DNA of 64,000 nt from Halobacillus sp. Marseille-P3879 (lineage in GTDB: Bacteria; Bacillota; Bacilli; Bacillales; Halobacillaceae). The position numbers and the translations under genes were made by a program. The DNA is taken from assembly GCF_900240285.1 (NCBI RefSeq), contig NZ_OESS01000004.1, positions 124,001 through 188,000 of the forward strand. Reading direction: 5' to 3'. The notes below the pieces were generated by a model, which saw nothing but the letters and a program-made list of their open reading frames with translations, made no database searches and was not told where the DNA came from. Below, one piece after another: positions 35,025 to 43,273 of this stretch (its first letter is position 1; each line of letters begins with the position of its first letter).

Positions 35025-36140
35025 CTTTGCTAAGGCTAGATCAATCCGATAATGTTCAGGATCTAGTTCTGTAGGCTCTCCCATAACCATTCGAGCTAGT
35101 TCGGCACCAATAAACGGGCCTGAAGTCAGCCCGGAAGCCCCCAGTCCATTAGCTAAGTACAACCCCTCATAATTACGCAGTGGACCATATACAGGCAGGG
35201 AATTGGGAGTGAACGGCCGAAATCCCACCCTCGTTTCCAGAAATGTTCCTCTCGCTAGTCCGGGAGCTACTCCCAGTACTTTATGGAAGATTTCATGAAG
35301 TCCTCCAGCCGTTACGCGGGAATCGAATTTTTCCTTCGTTTCGTGAGTAGCTCCGACTACGACTCGCCCGTGGGCAAAAGAAAGCAGATATTTATTTGTC
35401 GGCGGCATAATCACGGGCCAATCAGCTGTTTCTGTATCAGGAAGCTCCAAATGAACAATTTGGGCTTTTTGAGGGTGGACAAGAAACTCTTCACCAAGCG
35501 GAAGGATAAGCTCCTTGGCCCATGCACCGGCTGTGACAATAACCTGGTCTCCATACAAAGGTCCATTACTCGTCTCCACCCCTGCTATCGTTGAACCTTC
35601 GACCTTCAATGCAGCATCTGACTCAATAAATTTCACTCCTCTTTGTTTAGAGGCGCGAATTAAAGCATCCCTTAAGGCTCGGCCGTCCACTTTAGCTGCT
35701 CCACTAATAAAAATGGAGCCGTAACTTTCATCTAAAGGGGGGAACATTGCCTGAGTTTCTGGTGGGGTAAGGCGTTTAATTTCTCCCATCTCTGGAGCAT
35801 CTTCCCTCCGTTGAAGAGCACGCTCCATCATTTCAGTTAATTTTTCTTCTTCGGTGTGCAGGCGTAGAGCTCCAACACGCTGATAACCGGTTTCTTTTTC
35901 TCCATCCGCTTCCAAATTACTGATTAAGGACGGATAATAGCGTGCTCCACCCTTGGCTAATTCATACCATGCTTTATTTTTCCGCTGTGACAGCCACGGA
36001 CAGATAATTCCCGCTGCTGCATCAGTGGCCTGTCCTATATCTTTACGGTCAACGACGGTAACCTCAGCTCCTGCTTTCGCTAAATAGTAAGCAGTTGAAG
36101 CTCCGAGAATGCCCGAACCAATTACAATATATGATTTCAA
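35016..36140 (-). CDS. FAD-dependent DAO-family oxidoreductase
   Basis: A 374-residue D-amino-acid oxidase/glycine oxidase-type flavoprotein. The FAD motif IGSGILGASTAYYLAKAGAE opens the protein, followed by VDRKDIGQATDAAAGIICPW. C-terminal GLYLANGLGASGLTSGPFIG closes the FAD site. The family deaminates D-amino acids, glycine or sarcosine. The substrate is not predictable, and no thi genes are adjacent, so it is probably not the thiamine-pathway ThiO. Monocistronic. Confidence 0.82.
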   Translation of the reverse strand: MKSYIVIGSGILGASTAYYLAKAGAEVTVVDRKDIGQATDAAAGIICPWLSQRKNKAWYELAKGGARYYPSLISNLEADGEKETGYQRVGALRLHTEEEKLTEMMERALQRREDAPEMGEIKRLTPPETQAMFPPLDESYGSIFISGAAKVDGRALRDALIRASKQRGVKFIESDAALKVEGSTIAGVETSNGPLYGDQVIVTAGAWAKELILPLGEEFLVHPQKAQIVHLELPDTETADWPVIMPPTNKYLLSFAHGRVVVGATHETKEKFDSRVTAGGLHEIFHKVLGVAPGLARGTFLETRVGFRPFTPNSLPVYGPLRNYEGLYLANGLGASGLTSGPFIGAELARMVMGEPTELDPEHYRIDLALAKKK

Positions 36141-36261
36141 TCCATAACACCTATTTTCAATTGAATTTTTCGTCCAGCTCTTATTTTACAAGAAAAAAAG
36201 GTGTTTTTCTAATCCATGTGGAGGATGAACAGTTACGGATGACTGAGCTGCCTGTACAAAT

Positions 36262-36290
36262 AAAATAAACACTGTTAGATTCCTACAGTG
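36262..36290 (-). terminator. Terminator of the sortase operon
   Basis: Stem CACTGT / ACAGTG (36270-36275 and 36285-36290), extended by TAG/CTA, followed leftward by TTTATTTTATTT. Confidence 0.7.
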
Positions 36291-36294
36291 CAGC

Positions 36295-36894
36295 TTACTC
36301 AATTTCTACTAAATCAGCTTCTACAATATAACGATACGGTGCATCTCCTACAAATTCAAACGGATAACAAGTGGATATCGTTAATGTCGGAGTATCTTTT
36401 TCCACGACTACGCTTTTATCATCTGCTTCCACAATGAATAAATTACGAATTTGATAGGCATATTCTTTATCTTCATACTCTACGTACACAAGGTCGCCTA
36501 TTTGTAAATCTCCCATCTCTGTAAAAACAGTATCCCTGTGGCCGGATAATAAAGTGTGGCCATTTACATCAGGTGTCACTGTCCACTCACTCTCGTGCAT
36601 GCCGACTCCCTGCGTCAGTGTCTCTTCATCTGTCCCCCAGAATACAGGGTATTTTTGTTCAATGGAAGGGATTTTTAACTCAGCCATTTCTTCTCCTTTT
36701 TTGAAATCCTGTTCCTCTTCCCCGTCAGGCAGGCTTTTAGCATCTAAAACAGTATCATCATATTCTAAATATTCGTTAAGCTCACTTGCATTCATGGATT
36801 GAATGACCTGCCGCTGTTCCCACCATTCATATCCATAATAAGCAGCCAGGCAAAAGCCAAGTGCGATTAAAAAGAGGCCGATCTTTCTCCTCAT
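36295..36894 (-). CDS. Class D sortase
   Basis: A 199-residue sortase with an N-terminal membrane anchor (about 5-22). The catalytic residues are His119 (LSGHRDT), Cys176 (TISTC) and Arg188 (YRYIVEA). This spacing and the ISTCYPFEFVGDAPYRYI block fit class D sortases such as B. subtilis YhcS. It cleaves LPxTA/S-type sorting signals and links proteins to peptidoglycan. The gene just upstream encodes an LPDTA protein, clearly its substrate. The start is ATG at 36894 behind GGAGGTATAAAGT. Confidence 0.9.
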   Translation of the reverse strand: MRRKIGLFLIALGFCLAAYYGYEWWEQRQVIQSMNASELNEYLEYDDTVLDAKSLPDGEEEQDFKKGEEMAELKIPSIEQKYPVFWGTDEETLTQGVGMHESEWTVTPDVNGHTLLSGHRDTVFTEMGDLQIGDLVYVEYEDKEYAYQIRNLFIVEADDKSVVVEKDTPTLTISTCYPFEFVGDAPYRYIVEADLVEIE

Positions 36895-36969
36895 ACTTTA
36901 TACCTCCAATAGAAACGAAGGCAGGCCATACAGTGCCTGCCCTCGATAAGGGATGACCAACACACTTAT

Positions 36970-37446
36970 TTAGTTCAGTGATTTTTTACGCATAAACAAC
37001 AGACCGCCAGTACCCATAAACAGAGCTCCTAATAACATCATAAATGGATTATTAGTCGCTGTATCCGGTAATTCTCCTCCTTCTTCTTCAGAGTCACTGC
37101 CGTCTCCCTCTGAAGAAGCTGATTCCTCAGAATCACCTTCCTCTGTTTCTTCTGTATTTGTATCTTCAGATGATTCATCTTCTTCTGAAGTGCCATCTCC
37201 ATCATTGCCATCGTAAATACCGTCGGTTAAATTTTCACATGGCTGCCCGTCACTATCACGGTCCAGATCATCAGGATCGTGTTCCGCACTATAATCATGT
37301 TCATTCCAGAAATCCATGACTTCTTCTCCTGTCTCAAAGTCGCCACAATTCATATCGCCACTGTGTTCGGCAAAAGCTACCCCAGAACCTAAAAAGATAC
37401 CCGTCAAGAACCCTGCACTGCATAAGATCATTAACAGTTTTCTAAT
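36970..37446 (-). CDS. LPDTA-anchored Excalibur-domain surface protein, probable ATT start
   Basis: The coding frame gives a 158-residue protein with a clean signal peptide (cleavage near residue 26), an Excalibur calcium-binding domain (about 31-72, with DLDRDSDGQPCE), an Asp/Glu/Ser-rich spacer, and a sorting signal LPDTA (126-130), hydrophobic stretch and RKK tail. The only well-placed ribosome binding site, AAAGGAG at 37456-37462, is nine bases before an ATT codon (37444-37446), not an ATG. In-frame ATG at 37497 lacks such a site and would spoil the signal peptide; ATG 15 bp downstream is 24 bases away. ATT initiation is therefore proposed. It is co-transcribed with the sortase 75 bp downstream. 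Confidence 0.8.
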   Translation of the reverse strand: MRKLLMILCSAGFLTGIFLGSGVAFAEHSGDMNCGDFETGEEVMDFWNEHDYSAEHDPDDLDRDSDGQPCENLTDGIYDGNDGDGTSEEDESSEDTNTEETEEGDSEESASSEGDGSDSEEEGGELPDTATNNPFMMLLGALFMGTGGLLFMRKKSLN

Positions 37447-37546
37447 AGTTAAAATCTCCTTTTTAAGTAATTTTTTGCCATCCCCTGGTACCGCCATAAT
37501 ACTACATTTTACACCTTTAGTACACATAATAAACCAAATTTTCTGA

Positions 37547-37593
37547 AAAAAACAAACAAAAAATCATGGGTTCTCAATGAGAACCCATGATTT
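37547..37593 (-). terminator. Terminator of trxB
   Basis: 16-bp stem AAATCATGGGTTCTCA / TGAGAACCCATGATTT (37561-37576 and 37578-37593) with T-rich sequence to the left. Confidence 0.9.
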
Positions 37594-37598
37594 CACCT

Positions 37599-38552
37599 TT
37601 AAGACAGGGTTTGACTCCAATCAATAGCTGCTTCACCTTCTAAGAAACGCTCGGCATCCATAGCAGCCATACAACCCGTGCCCGCTGCTGTTACGGCCTG
37701 GCGGTATTTCTGGTCCTGTACATCTCCACAGGCAAACACCCCGGGTATATTCGTATTGGTGGTACCGGGTTCAACAAGTAAATACCCTTTATCATCCATG
37801 TCCAGTTTCCCCTGGAGAAATTCGGTATTTGGATTGTGACCGATAGCAACGAAAATTCCGTCCGCTTCTATGACCTCTTCTTTTTCAGAATCAGAATCCT
37901 TCACCTTAAGTCCCGTTATTTTCATTCCATCCGATAACATTTCGACAGGCGTCTTATTGAGGGCCCATGTAATTTTGTCGTTACCTTTCGAACGATCCTG
38001 CATAATTTTAGAAGCACGCAGCTCGTGCCTGCGGTGTACAATCTGGACTTCATCTGCAAACTTAGTCAGGAAGTTCGCTTCTTCCATTGCAGAATCTCCT
38101 CCGCCGATAATCAATACTTTTTTTCCTCGGAAAAAGAATCCGTCGCATGTAGCACACGTACTTACGCCTTTTCCAATATTATCCTTTTCCCCTGGGATAT
38201 CAAGCAGTTTAGCTGAAGCTCCTGTAGAAATAATCAGCGACTGGGTTTTAAGTTCACCCAGACCGTCGACATTAAGTGTAAAAGGGCGCTGATCCACGTT
38301 TACATCTGTTACCCACCCTCTTTTAAAAGTGGCTCCAAAACGCTCGGCTTGTTTTTTCATATTATCCATCAATTCAGGACCCATTATTCCATCAGGAAAG
38401 CCCGGAAAGTTCTCAACTTCAGTTGTTAACGTAAGTTGGCCGCCGGGTTCCGGTCCTTCAATTACGAGCGGCTCCATGTTCGCTCGTGCTAAGTAGACTG
38501 CTGCAGTTAAACCAGCAGGACCAGTTCCTAATATAATCGCTTGATGTGCCAT
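37599..38552 (-). CDS. trxB: Thioredoxin reductase
   Basis: A 317-residue low-molecular-weight thioredoxin reductase. FAD motif GTGPAGLTAAVYLARA, redox-active CATC (Cys133, Cys136), NADPH motif GGGDSAMEEA and C-terminal GVFACGDV are all intact. It reduces thioredoxin with NADPH. In most Bacillaceae trxB sits beside yvcJ/rapZ; here it lies between the ars genes and a sortase operon. Thioredoxin regenerates the arsenate reductase encoded 250 bp upstream, so the placement makes sense functionally. The start is ATG at 38552 behind AAGGAGGAA. Confidence 0.95.
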   Translation of the reverse strand: MAHQAIILGTGPAGLTAAVYLARANMEPLVIEGPEPGGQLTLTTEVENFPGFPDGIMGPELMDNMKKQAERFGATFKRGWVTDVNVDQRPFTLNVDGLGELKTQSLIISTGASAKLLDIPGEKDNIGKGVSTCATCDGFFFRGKKVLIIGGGDSAMEEANFLTKFADEVQIVHRRHELRASKIMQDRSKGNDKITWALNKTPVEMLSDGMKITGLKVKDSDSEKEEVIEADGIFVAIGHNPNTEFLQGKLDMDDKGYLLVEPGTTNTNIPGVFACGDVQDQKYRQAVTAAGTGCMAAMDAERFLEGEAAIDWSQTLS

Positions 38553-38554
38553 TG

Positions 38555-38692
38555 TTAAATTCCTCCTTCACAAGACTTAAGAGATAAATAAACGTCGCGC
38601 TCCAGTGCCAGCACTGCCATTCGGAAATACTTTTCCTGATCCTCTGGCAGTGATTTCTTGGAGAGTTGTACAGAGACAATCTCCTCCTTCAC
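38555..38692 (-). CDS. Possible small protein upstream of trxB
   Basis: A frame of 45 codons from GTG 38692 ends two bases before the trxB ATG. The sequence (with SLPEDQEKYFRMAVLALERD) looks like a real charged helical protein, and its last codons contain the trxB ribosome binding site, which would couple translation. No ribosome binding site precedes the GTG; AAGGAGGAG lies inside the frame just before an ATT codon. TTG at 38716 is another start. It could equally be a decayed C-terminal fragment of a gene once ahead of trxB. Confidence 0.35.
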   Translation of the reverse strand: MKEEIVSVQLSKKSLPEDQEKYFRMAVLALERDVYLSLKSCEGGI

Positions 38693-38800
38693 TTTATGGT
38701 TTACCCGTTTCTGCAAGTAATTATTGTTTGAGCTTTAGGAAACGGCCTGCTATTTTGTCAGATCGGAGATCCACACCATGTAGAGCAGTACACACTTTTG

Positions 38801-39226
38801 TTATTCTTTATCTTTAGCAAATACTTGAATCCGGTCACTGATCTGATCACGGACTCTTTGGAAAACCGCCCACTTTTCTTCATCTGTACCTTCTGCTTTG
38901 GCCGGGTCGTCAAAACCCCAGTGGAAACGTGTCACGTGTGGCGGTGTCATCGGACATTTATCATTAGCATCTCCACAGAGTGTAATAGCGTAAGCCGCGT
39001 TGTTCAATATATCCGGATCAATTATATCTGAAGTTTGATCACTGATATCAACATCTACTTCGTTCATCGCTTTAACAGCATGTGGATTTAATCCGTGTGC
39101 TTCGATTCCGGCCGAACGGACGTCAAACTCTTCTCCAAGATATTTTTTTCCAAACCCTTCCGCCATTTGACTGCGGCAGGAGTTCCCTGTACATAGAAAG
39201 TAAATTACTGGTTTATTAGACATCAT
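38801..39226 (-). CDS. arsC: Thioredoxin-coupled arsenate reductase
   Basis: A 141-residue ArsC of the low-molecular-weight phosphatase-like, thioredoxin-dependent class. The P-loop CTGNSCRS has nucleophile Cys12 (with Cys17), and the redox relay cysteines Cys84 and Cys91 are in [11 protein letters not shown]. It reduces arsenate to arsenite for export by ArsB. The start is one of two adjacent ATGs (39226 or 39223) behind AAAGGAG. It is third in the arsR-arsB-arsC order. Confidence 0.95.
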   Translation of the reverse strand: MMSNKPVIYFLCTGNSCRSQMAEGFGKKYLGEEFDVRSAGIEAHGLNPHAVKAMNEVDVDISDQTSDIIDPDILNNAAYAITLCGDANDKCPMTPPHVTRFHWGFDDPAKAEGTDEEKWAVFQRVRDQISDRIQVFAKDKE

Positions 39227-39366
39227 GCATATCTCCTTTTATAAATAATAATTAATATTCTCAACTAAAAGTATGTTAACCCCTAAATGGGTTTAAACTT
39301 TGGGACTGTGAAGGGAAGACGAATCTCGTTCCTTCTGTCTCTGCACATTTTACTTTTTAAACATCA

Positions 39367-40662
39367 TTATATAATCAGCAGCCATAAATATAGACCTGCT
39401 AAGGTAATAAACAATGTTGGAACAGTAAGCACAACCCCTACCTTAAAGTAATAGCCCCATGAAATCTTTACCCCTTTTGTCGAAAGGACATGCAGCCATA
39501 ACAATGTAGCCAGTGATCCAATCGGTGTAATCTTCGGTCCTAAGTCTGAACCAATTACGTTAGCGTAAATCAGTGCTTCTCTCATCGTGCCTGATGTATT
39601 CGTATCGGCTATCGCGAGCGCATCAATCATAACGGTCGGCATATTATTCATTACAGACGATAAGATGGCGGCAATGAAGCCCATCGAAACCGTGGCCACA
39701 AACATCCCCTGGTCGGCCGTGTATTGAATTAAGCCTGCCAGTACATCAGTTAACCCAACATTCCGAAGCCCGTAGACGACCACATACATTCCAACTGAGA
39801 AAAAGACAATAGCCCAGGGAGCTCCTTTTATAACGGCAGCCGTCTCAACTGCAGGGCTGCAGCGTGCCATAAGCAAGAAGAAGACAGCTACAATACCTGC
39901 GATAATGGATACCGGAATGCCAAGCGGCTCACTCGCGAAGTATCCAACAAGCAGCACAGCCAGAACACCCCAGGAAAGGTGAAACATCTTGTGATCCAAT
40001 AGTGCCTCTTTCGGTTGTTTTAGATCATTTAAATTATAATTGTTCGGAATATCTTTTCTAAAGAAGATATAAAGGACAAGAATGCTGGCTCCAAGCGAAA
40101 AGATATTCGGAACAATCATTCGTGAAGCATATTCCGCAAATCCAATCCCAAAAAAGTCCGCCGAAACTATGTTCACTAAATTACTAACAACAAGTGGTAA
40201 TGAAGTTGTATCAGCTATAAATCCGCTCGCCATAATAAATGGCAGTATCATTGTTTCTTTAAAGTTCAGGTTCCTTACCATCGCAAGCACGATTGGTGTT
40301 AAAATAAGAGCTGCTCCATCGTTAGCAAACAATGCGGCCACGACAGCACCCAGCAAAGTAACGTACACAAACATTTTGGTCCCGTTCCCCTTTGCGACCC
40401 TCGCCATGTGAAGAGCGGCCCATTCAAAGAAACCTATTTCATCGAGTATGAGTGAGATAATAATAATCGCAATAAATGCCAGCGTGGCATTCCATACAAT
40501 ATCGGTAACGGCAATAACATCCTGAAAGTCAACAACACCGACAATGAGAGCTAAGACCGCTCCACCGCAGGCCGACCAGCCGATCCCTAAGTTCTTCGGC
40601 TGCCAAATGACTAATAATAGTGTAAGTAAAAATATAATTGTTGCTAAAATTGCTGAGCCCAA
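39367..40662 (-). CDS. arsB: Arsenite efflux pump ArsB
   Basis: A 431-residue ArsB/NhaD-superfamily carrier with about twelve membrane segments. Motifs include [34 protein letters not shown] and [12 protein letters not shown]. It extrudes arsenite using the proton gradient. The start is TTG at 40662, six bases after AGGGGG; this site overlaps the arsR stop, so translation is coupled to arsR. Starting further upstream would overlap arsR without a ribosome binding site. Confidence 0.93.
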   Translation of the reverse strand: MGSAILATIIFLLTLLLVIWQPKNLGIGWSACGGAVLALIVGVVDFQDVIAVTDIVWNATLAFIAIIIISLILDEIGFFEWAALHMARVAKGNGTKMFVYVTLLGAVVAALFANDGAALILTPIVLAMVRNLNFKETMILPFIMASGFIADTTSLPLVVSNLVNIVSADFFGIGFAEYASRMIVPNIFSLGASILVLYIFFRKDIPNNYNLNDLKQPKEALLDHKMFHLSWGVLAVLLVGYFASEPLGIPVSIIAGIVAVFFLLMARCSPAVETAAVIKGAPWAIVFFSVGMYVVVYGLRNVGLTDVLAGLIQYTADQGMFVATVSMGFIAAILSSVMNNMPTVMIDALAIADTNTSGTMREALIYANVIGSDLGPKITPIGSLATLLWLHVLSTKGVKISWGYYFKVGVVLTVPTLFITLAGLYLWLLII

Positions 40663-40672
40663 TTGAATCCCC

Positions 40673-41020
40673 CTACGAATCGCACTGGATGCGCAAACCT
40701 GCTTGCTCCAATGCATGTAATTTTTCTCTCTGATCTGGTATCTGCACTAAGATCTGCTGAACGATGGGATACGTTTCATGTTCCTGATTTAATGAGTAAA
40801 AAATCCACTGCCCCTTTCTCTTCTCTTTCACCATGCCTGCATCACGAAGCTTACGTAAGTGCTGGCTGACGGAAGGCTGGCTCATTTGCAGAACTTCAAC
40901 AAATTCACAAACACAGCACTCTCCTTCGCTGATTAACCCAATAATCGTTAACCGTGTTTTATCACCTAACAGCTTCAGCGCCTGTGCAGCAGTTTCTAGA
41001 TCGATGATTGTTTTTTCCAT
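40673..41020 (-). CDS. arsR: Arsenic-responsive repressor ArsR
   Basis: A 115-residue winged-helix SmtB/ArsR repressor. The arsenite-binding motif is ECCVCEF (Cys35, Cys36, Cys38) at the start of the recognition helix; the usual form is ELCVCDL. The DNA-reading helix is [16 protein letters not shown]. It dissociates from DNA when As(III) binds. The start is ATG at 41020 behind GAGAGGTGAG. A 24-bp palindrome between -35 and -10 lies just upstream. Confidence 0.92.
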   Translation of the reverse strand: MEKTIIDLETAAQALKLLGDKTRLTIIGLISEGECCVCEFVEVLQMSQPSVSQHLRKLRDAGMVKEKRKGQWIFYSLNQEHETYPIVQQILVQIPDQREKLHALEQAGLRIQCDS

Positions 41021-41038
41021 AATCTCACCTCTCTTATC

Positions 41039-41067
41039 AATATATAAGCATATGCTTATATATGCAA
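41039..41067 (-). promoter_or_regulatory. ars promoter with ArsR palindrome
   Basis: A perfect 24-bp palindrome (41040-41063, centre AAGCATATGCTT) occupies the spacer between -35 TTGCAT (41062-41067) and -10 TATATT (41039-41044) read leftward with 17 bp spacing. This is the expected ArsR operator. Confidence 0.82.
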
Positions 41068-41219
41068 GTGTAATGTTTGATGTGCTTACTAATTTTTCAC
41101 AAAACACATAATAATATACTTATATGCTCATGTATACAAAGGGATGGTTAAAGTTTTGTAAATCTAATCCTTTTTAGCTTATCTCTTAGTAATACCTGTA
41201 CTTACTCTTAAACAAACGT

Positions 41220-41249
41220 TTGATTGATAAAAGGGGAGCCTTTTATGAT
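41220..41249 (+). promoter_or_regulatory. Promoter of the threonine synthase-like gene
   Basis: TTGATT (41220-41225) and TATGAT (41244-41249), 18 bp apart, lie about 40 bp before the start. A short palindrome CAAACGTTTG (41213-41222) overlaps the -35 and may be an operator. Confidence 0.5.
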
Positions 41250-41289
41250 ACGCTTAAATTACTTATCCATATAAAGGAGGACGTACTTT

Positions 41290-42501
41290 TTGAATTATAG
41301 TTATGTATCCCACCTCTACTGTCCCAAATGCTCAAAAACCTATTCCGCAGAAGAAGAGAATCACTTATGCATTTGCGGCTCCCCGCTTCTCGTTGATTAT
41401 AATATTTACGACCTTTCCGGCCAGCTGACTCAGCAGGACCTCGTTCAAAGAGCGCCAGACTTATGGCGCTATCATGAGCTTCTCCCAGTTCAGAACGAGG
41501 ACAACGTTATCAGCCTGGGGGAAGGCATGACACCGTTAGTTCACTTTCCTTCTCTCGGTAAAGACATGGGAATCCCGGCACTGCTTATGAAGGATGAAGG
41601 TGTCATCCCCACAGGTGCCTTCAAAGCACGAGGTGCAGCTGTCGGTGTTTCAAAAGCAAAGGAGCTCGATGTAAAAGAATTGGCCATGCCAACAAATGGC
41701 AATGCCGGTGCAGCCTGGTCACTTTACGCTGCCCGCGCCCAGATGAGCTCGACCATTATTATGCCAATTGATGCTCCAGCTATTACGAGGAACGAATGTG
41801 CACTGTCCGGAGCTAATTTATTTCTCGTTAATGGGTTAATCAGTGATGCTGGCAAAATTGTCGCTGAGGCCGTAAAGGAGAAAGGAATGTATGACGTCTC
41901 TACGCTGAAAGAGCCTTATCGTATCGAAGGTAAGAAAACGATGGGTCTTGAAATTGCTGAACAGCTTAACTGGCAGCTTCCCGACGTAATTCTTTATCCA
42001 ACAGGCGGGGGTGTAGGACTTATAGGTATTTATAAGGCCCTTCGAGAGCTGCAGCAATTAGGCTGGCTCTCTCCAGAGCAAAAAATGCCGCGCCTTGTAG
42101 CCGTTCAATCAGAGGGATGCGCCCCAATTGTAGAAGCTTGGAAGCAAGGAAAGAAAGAGTCAAGCTTCTGGGAAGCCTCTGAAACAGTGGCTTTTGGAAT
42201 CAACGTTCCAAAAGCGATTGGTGACTTTCTTGTCCTTGATGCTGTGTATAAAACCGCGGGGTGCGCAATCGCCGTAACAGATGAAGAACTTCTAGAAGAG
42301 CAGCAGAAGATTGCCAGACATGAAGGGGCATTTGTGTGTCCAGAAGGCGCCGCTTCCTTTCTGGCGGCTCGCAAGCTGAGAGAAGACAATTGGATAAAAG
42401 AAAACGAGCAAGTGGTAGTGTTAAACACAGGTGCAGGTATTAAGTACCCAGACACCGTAGATTTTGACATCCCTATCCTTGAGCCCGGTGATTCTATTTA
42501 A
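41290..42501 (+). CDS. Threonine synthase-like PLP enzyme with zinc ribbon
   Basis: A 403-residue fold-type II PLP enzyme. The N-terminus has a zinc-ribbon (CPKC at 11-14 and CICG near 28-31), as in the long threonine synthases, unlike B. subtilis ThrC. The PLP lysine is in GVIPTGAFKARGAA, where canonical ThrC has TGSFKDRG. The phosphate loop PTGGGVGLIG is present. It could convert O-phosphohomoserine to threonine, but the K-D to K-A change leaves room for another substrate. No hom or thrB genes are nearby. The start is TTG at 41290 behind AAAGGAGG. Confidence 0.75.
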   Translation: MNYSYVSHLYCPKCSKTYSAEEENHLCICGSPLLVDYNIYDLSGQLTQQDLVQRAPDLWRYHELLPVQNEDNVISLGEGMTPLVHFPSLGKDMGIPALLMKDEGVIPTGAFKARGAAVGVSKAKELDVKELAMPTNGNAGAAWSLYAARAQMSSTIIMPIDAPAITRNECALSGANLFLVNGLISDAGKIVAEAVKEKGMYDVSTLKEPYRIEGKKTMGLEIAEQLNWQLPDVILYPTGGGVGLIGIYKALRELQQLGWLSPEQKMPRLVAVQSEGCAPIVEAWKQGKKESSFWEASETVAFGINVPKAIGDFLVLDAVYKTAGCAIAVTDEELLEEQQKIARHEGAFVCPEGAASFLAARKLREDNWIKENEQVVVLNTGAGIKYPDTVDFDIPILEPGDSI

Positions 42502-42512
42502 GAGGTATGTAG

Positions 42513-42537
42513 GCCACAGAGAAAATCTGTGGCTTTT
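42513..42537 (+). terminator. Terminator after the threonine synthase-like gene
   Basis: Stem GCCACAGA / TCTGTGGC (42513-42520 and 42526-42533), 5-nt loop, TTTT. Confidence 0.88.
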
Positions 42538-42538
42538 A

Positions 42539-43171
42539 CTATGCAAAAAATTGAAACTGAACTTCAACGGCGGCCTCGATGTTAAGCTCTCCCGGCTCAA
42601 TGGGGGTAGCTGCTGCAAAAGTCTGAGCCCTGGCGAGCGGTATAGGATCGTGCTGAGAACGCTCTATCACTTTCAGCGGCGCGTGATCGACTTGCAGCCT
42701 CATGGACCGGCCCATTGTTGCTGCTTTCATATAAGCATCACGTAATGCCAAAGCTAATGCCTGCTGGTAGAAAGCTTCGGAATTTTCAATGGAAAAGTGG
42801 ATATCCCTTATCTGGTTGGCTCCATAGTCCACTGCAGTATCAATCACTTCTCCTGTCTGACTGATATTCTCAGTTTTAATCGAGATCATATTCGTAATCT
42901 GATACCCACGAAACACCTGTGTTCCACTCTCATAATCATATTGTGGAACAATGGAGTAATCGACAGTTTCTAAAGATTCTCGAGGAATCCCAAGGTTGAT
43001 AACCGACGCGATCACCTGCTCCATTACTCTTGCGTTTTCCTGCTGAAGCTGAGTGAGCTCCTGCCCTTCCGTTACTACACCCAGCTGAATCGAGGCTAGA
43101 TCCGGTTCGGCCGTGACTTCTCCTGAACCGCTGACCGTCATAACCCGGTAACGCATTGATGAAGAATACAT
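42539..43171 (-). CDS. SIMPL domain protein (DUF541)
   Basis: A 210-residue protein of the SIMPL/DUF541 family (periplasmic BP26/OmpH-like in other bacteria). The block VSGSGEVTAEPDLASIQLGV opens the domain and the YDYESGTQVFRGYQITNMIS segment is typical. No signal peptide is visible, so it is likely cytoplasmic. Function of the family is unsettled. The start is ATG at 43171 behind AGGAGG; it stands about 100 bp after cydC on the same strand and may be read with it. Confidence 0.82.
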   Translation of the reverse strand: MYSSSMRYRVMTVSGSGEVTAEPDLASIQLGVVTEGQELTQLQQENARVMEQVIASVINLGIPRESLETVDYSIVPQYDYESGTQVFRGYQITNMISIKTENISQTGEVIDTAVDYGANQIRDIHFSIENSEAFYQQALALALRDAYMKAATMGRSMRLQVDHAPLKVIERSQHDPIPLARAQTFAAATPIEPGELNIEAAVEVQFQFFA

Positions 43172-43273
43172 CGTATGGCCTCCTGTTTTGTCATAAAAAT
43201 CGCATATTAATCCATCCATCATCAATCTATTCCTCTTATCAAAAAAGCAGAACGAAGATTATCGTTCTGCCTC

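Noticed and set aside
41111-41140. Second ArsR-like site upstream of the ars promoter
   Set aside because: TATAC/GTATA half sites are present but the core is imperfect; too weak beside the perfect palindrome at 41040-41063.
41213-41222. CAAACGTTTG palindrome before the threonine synthase-like gene as a T-box or riboswitch part
   Set aside because: No T-box stem, specifier loop or antiterminator is visible; it is only a short palindrome near the -35.
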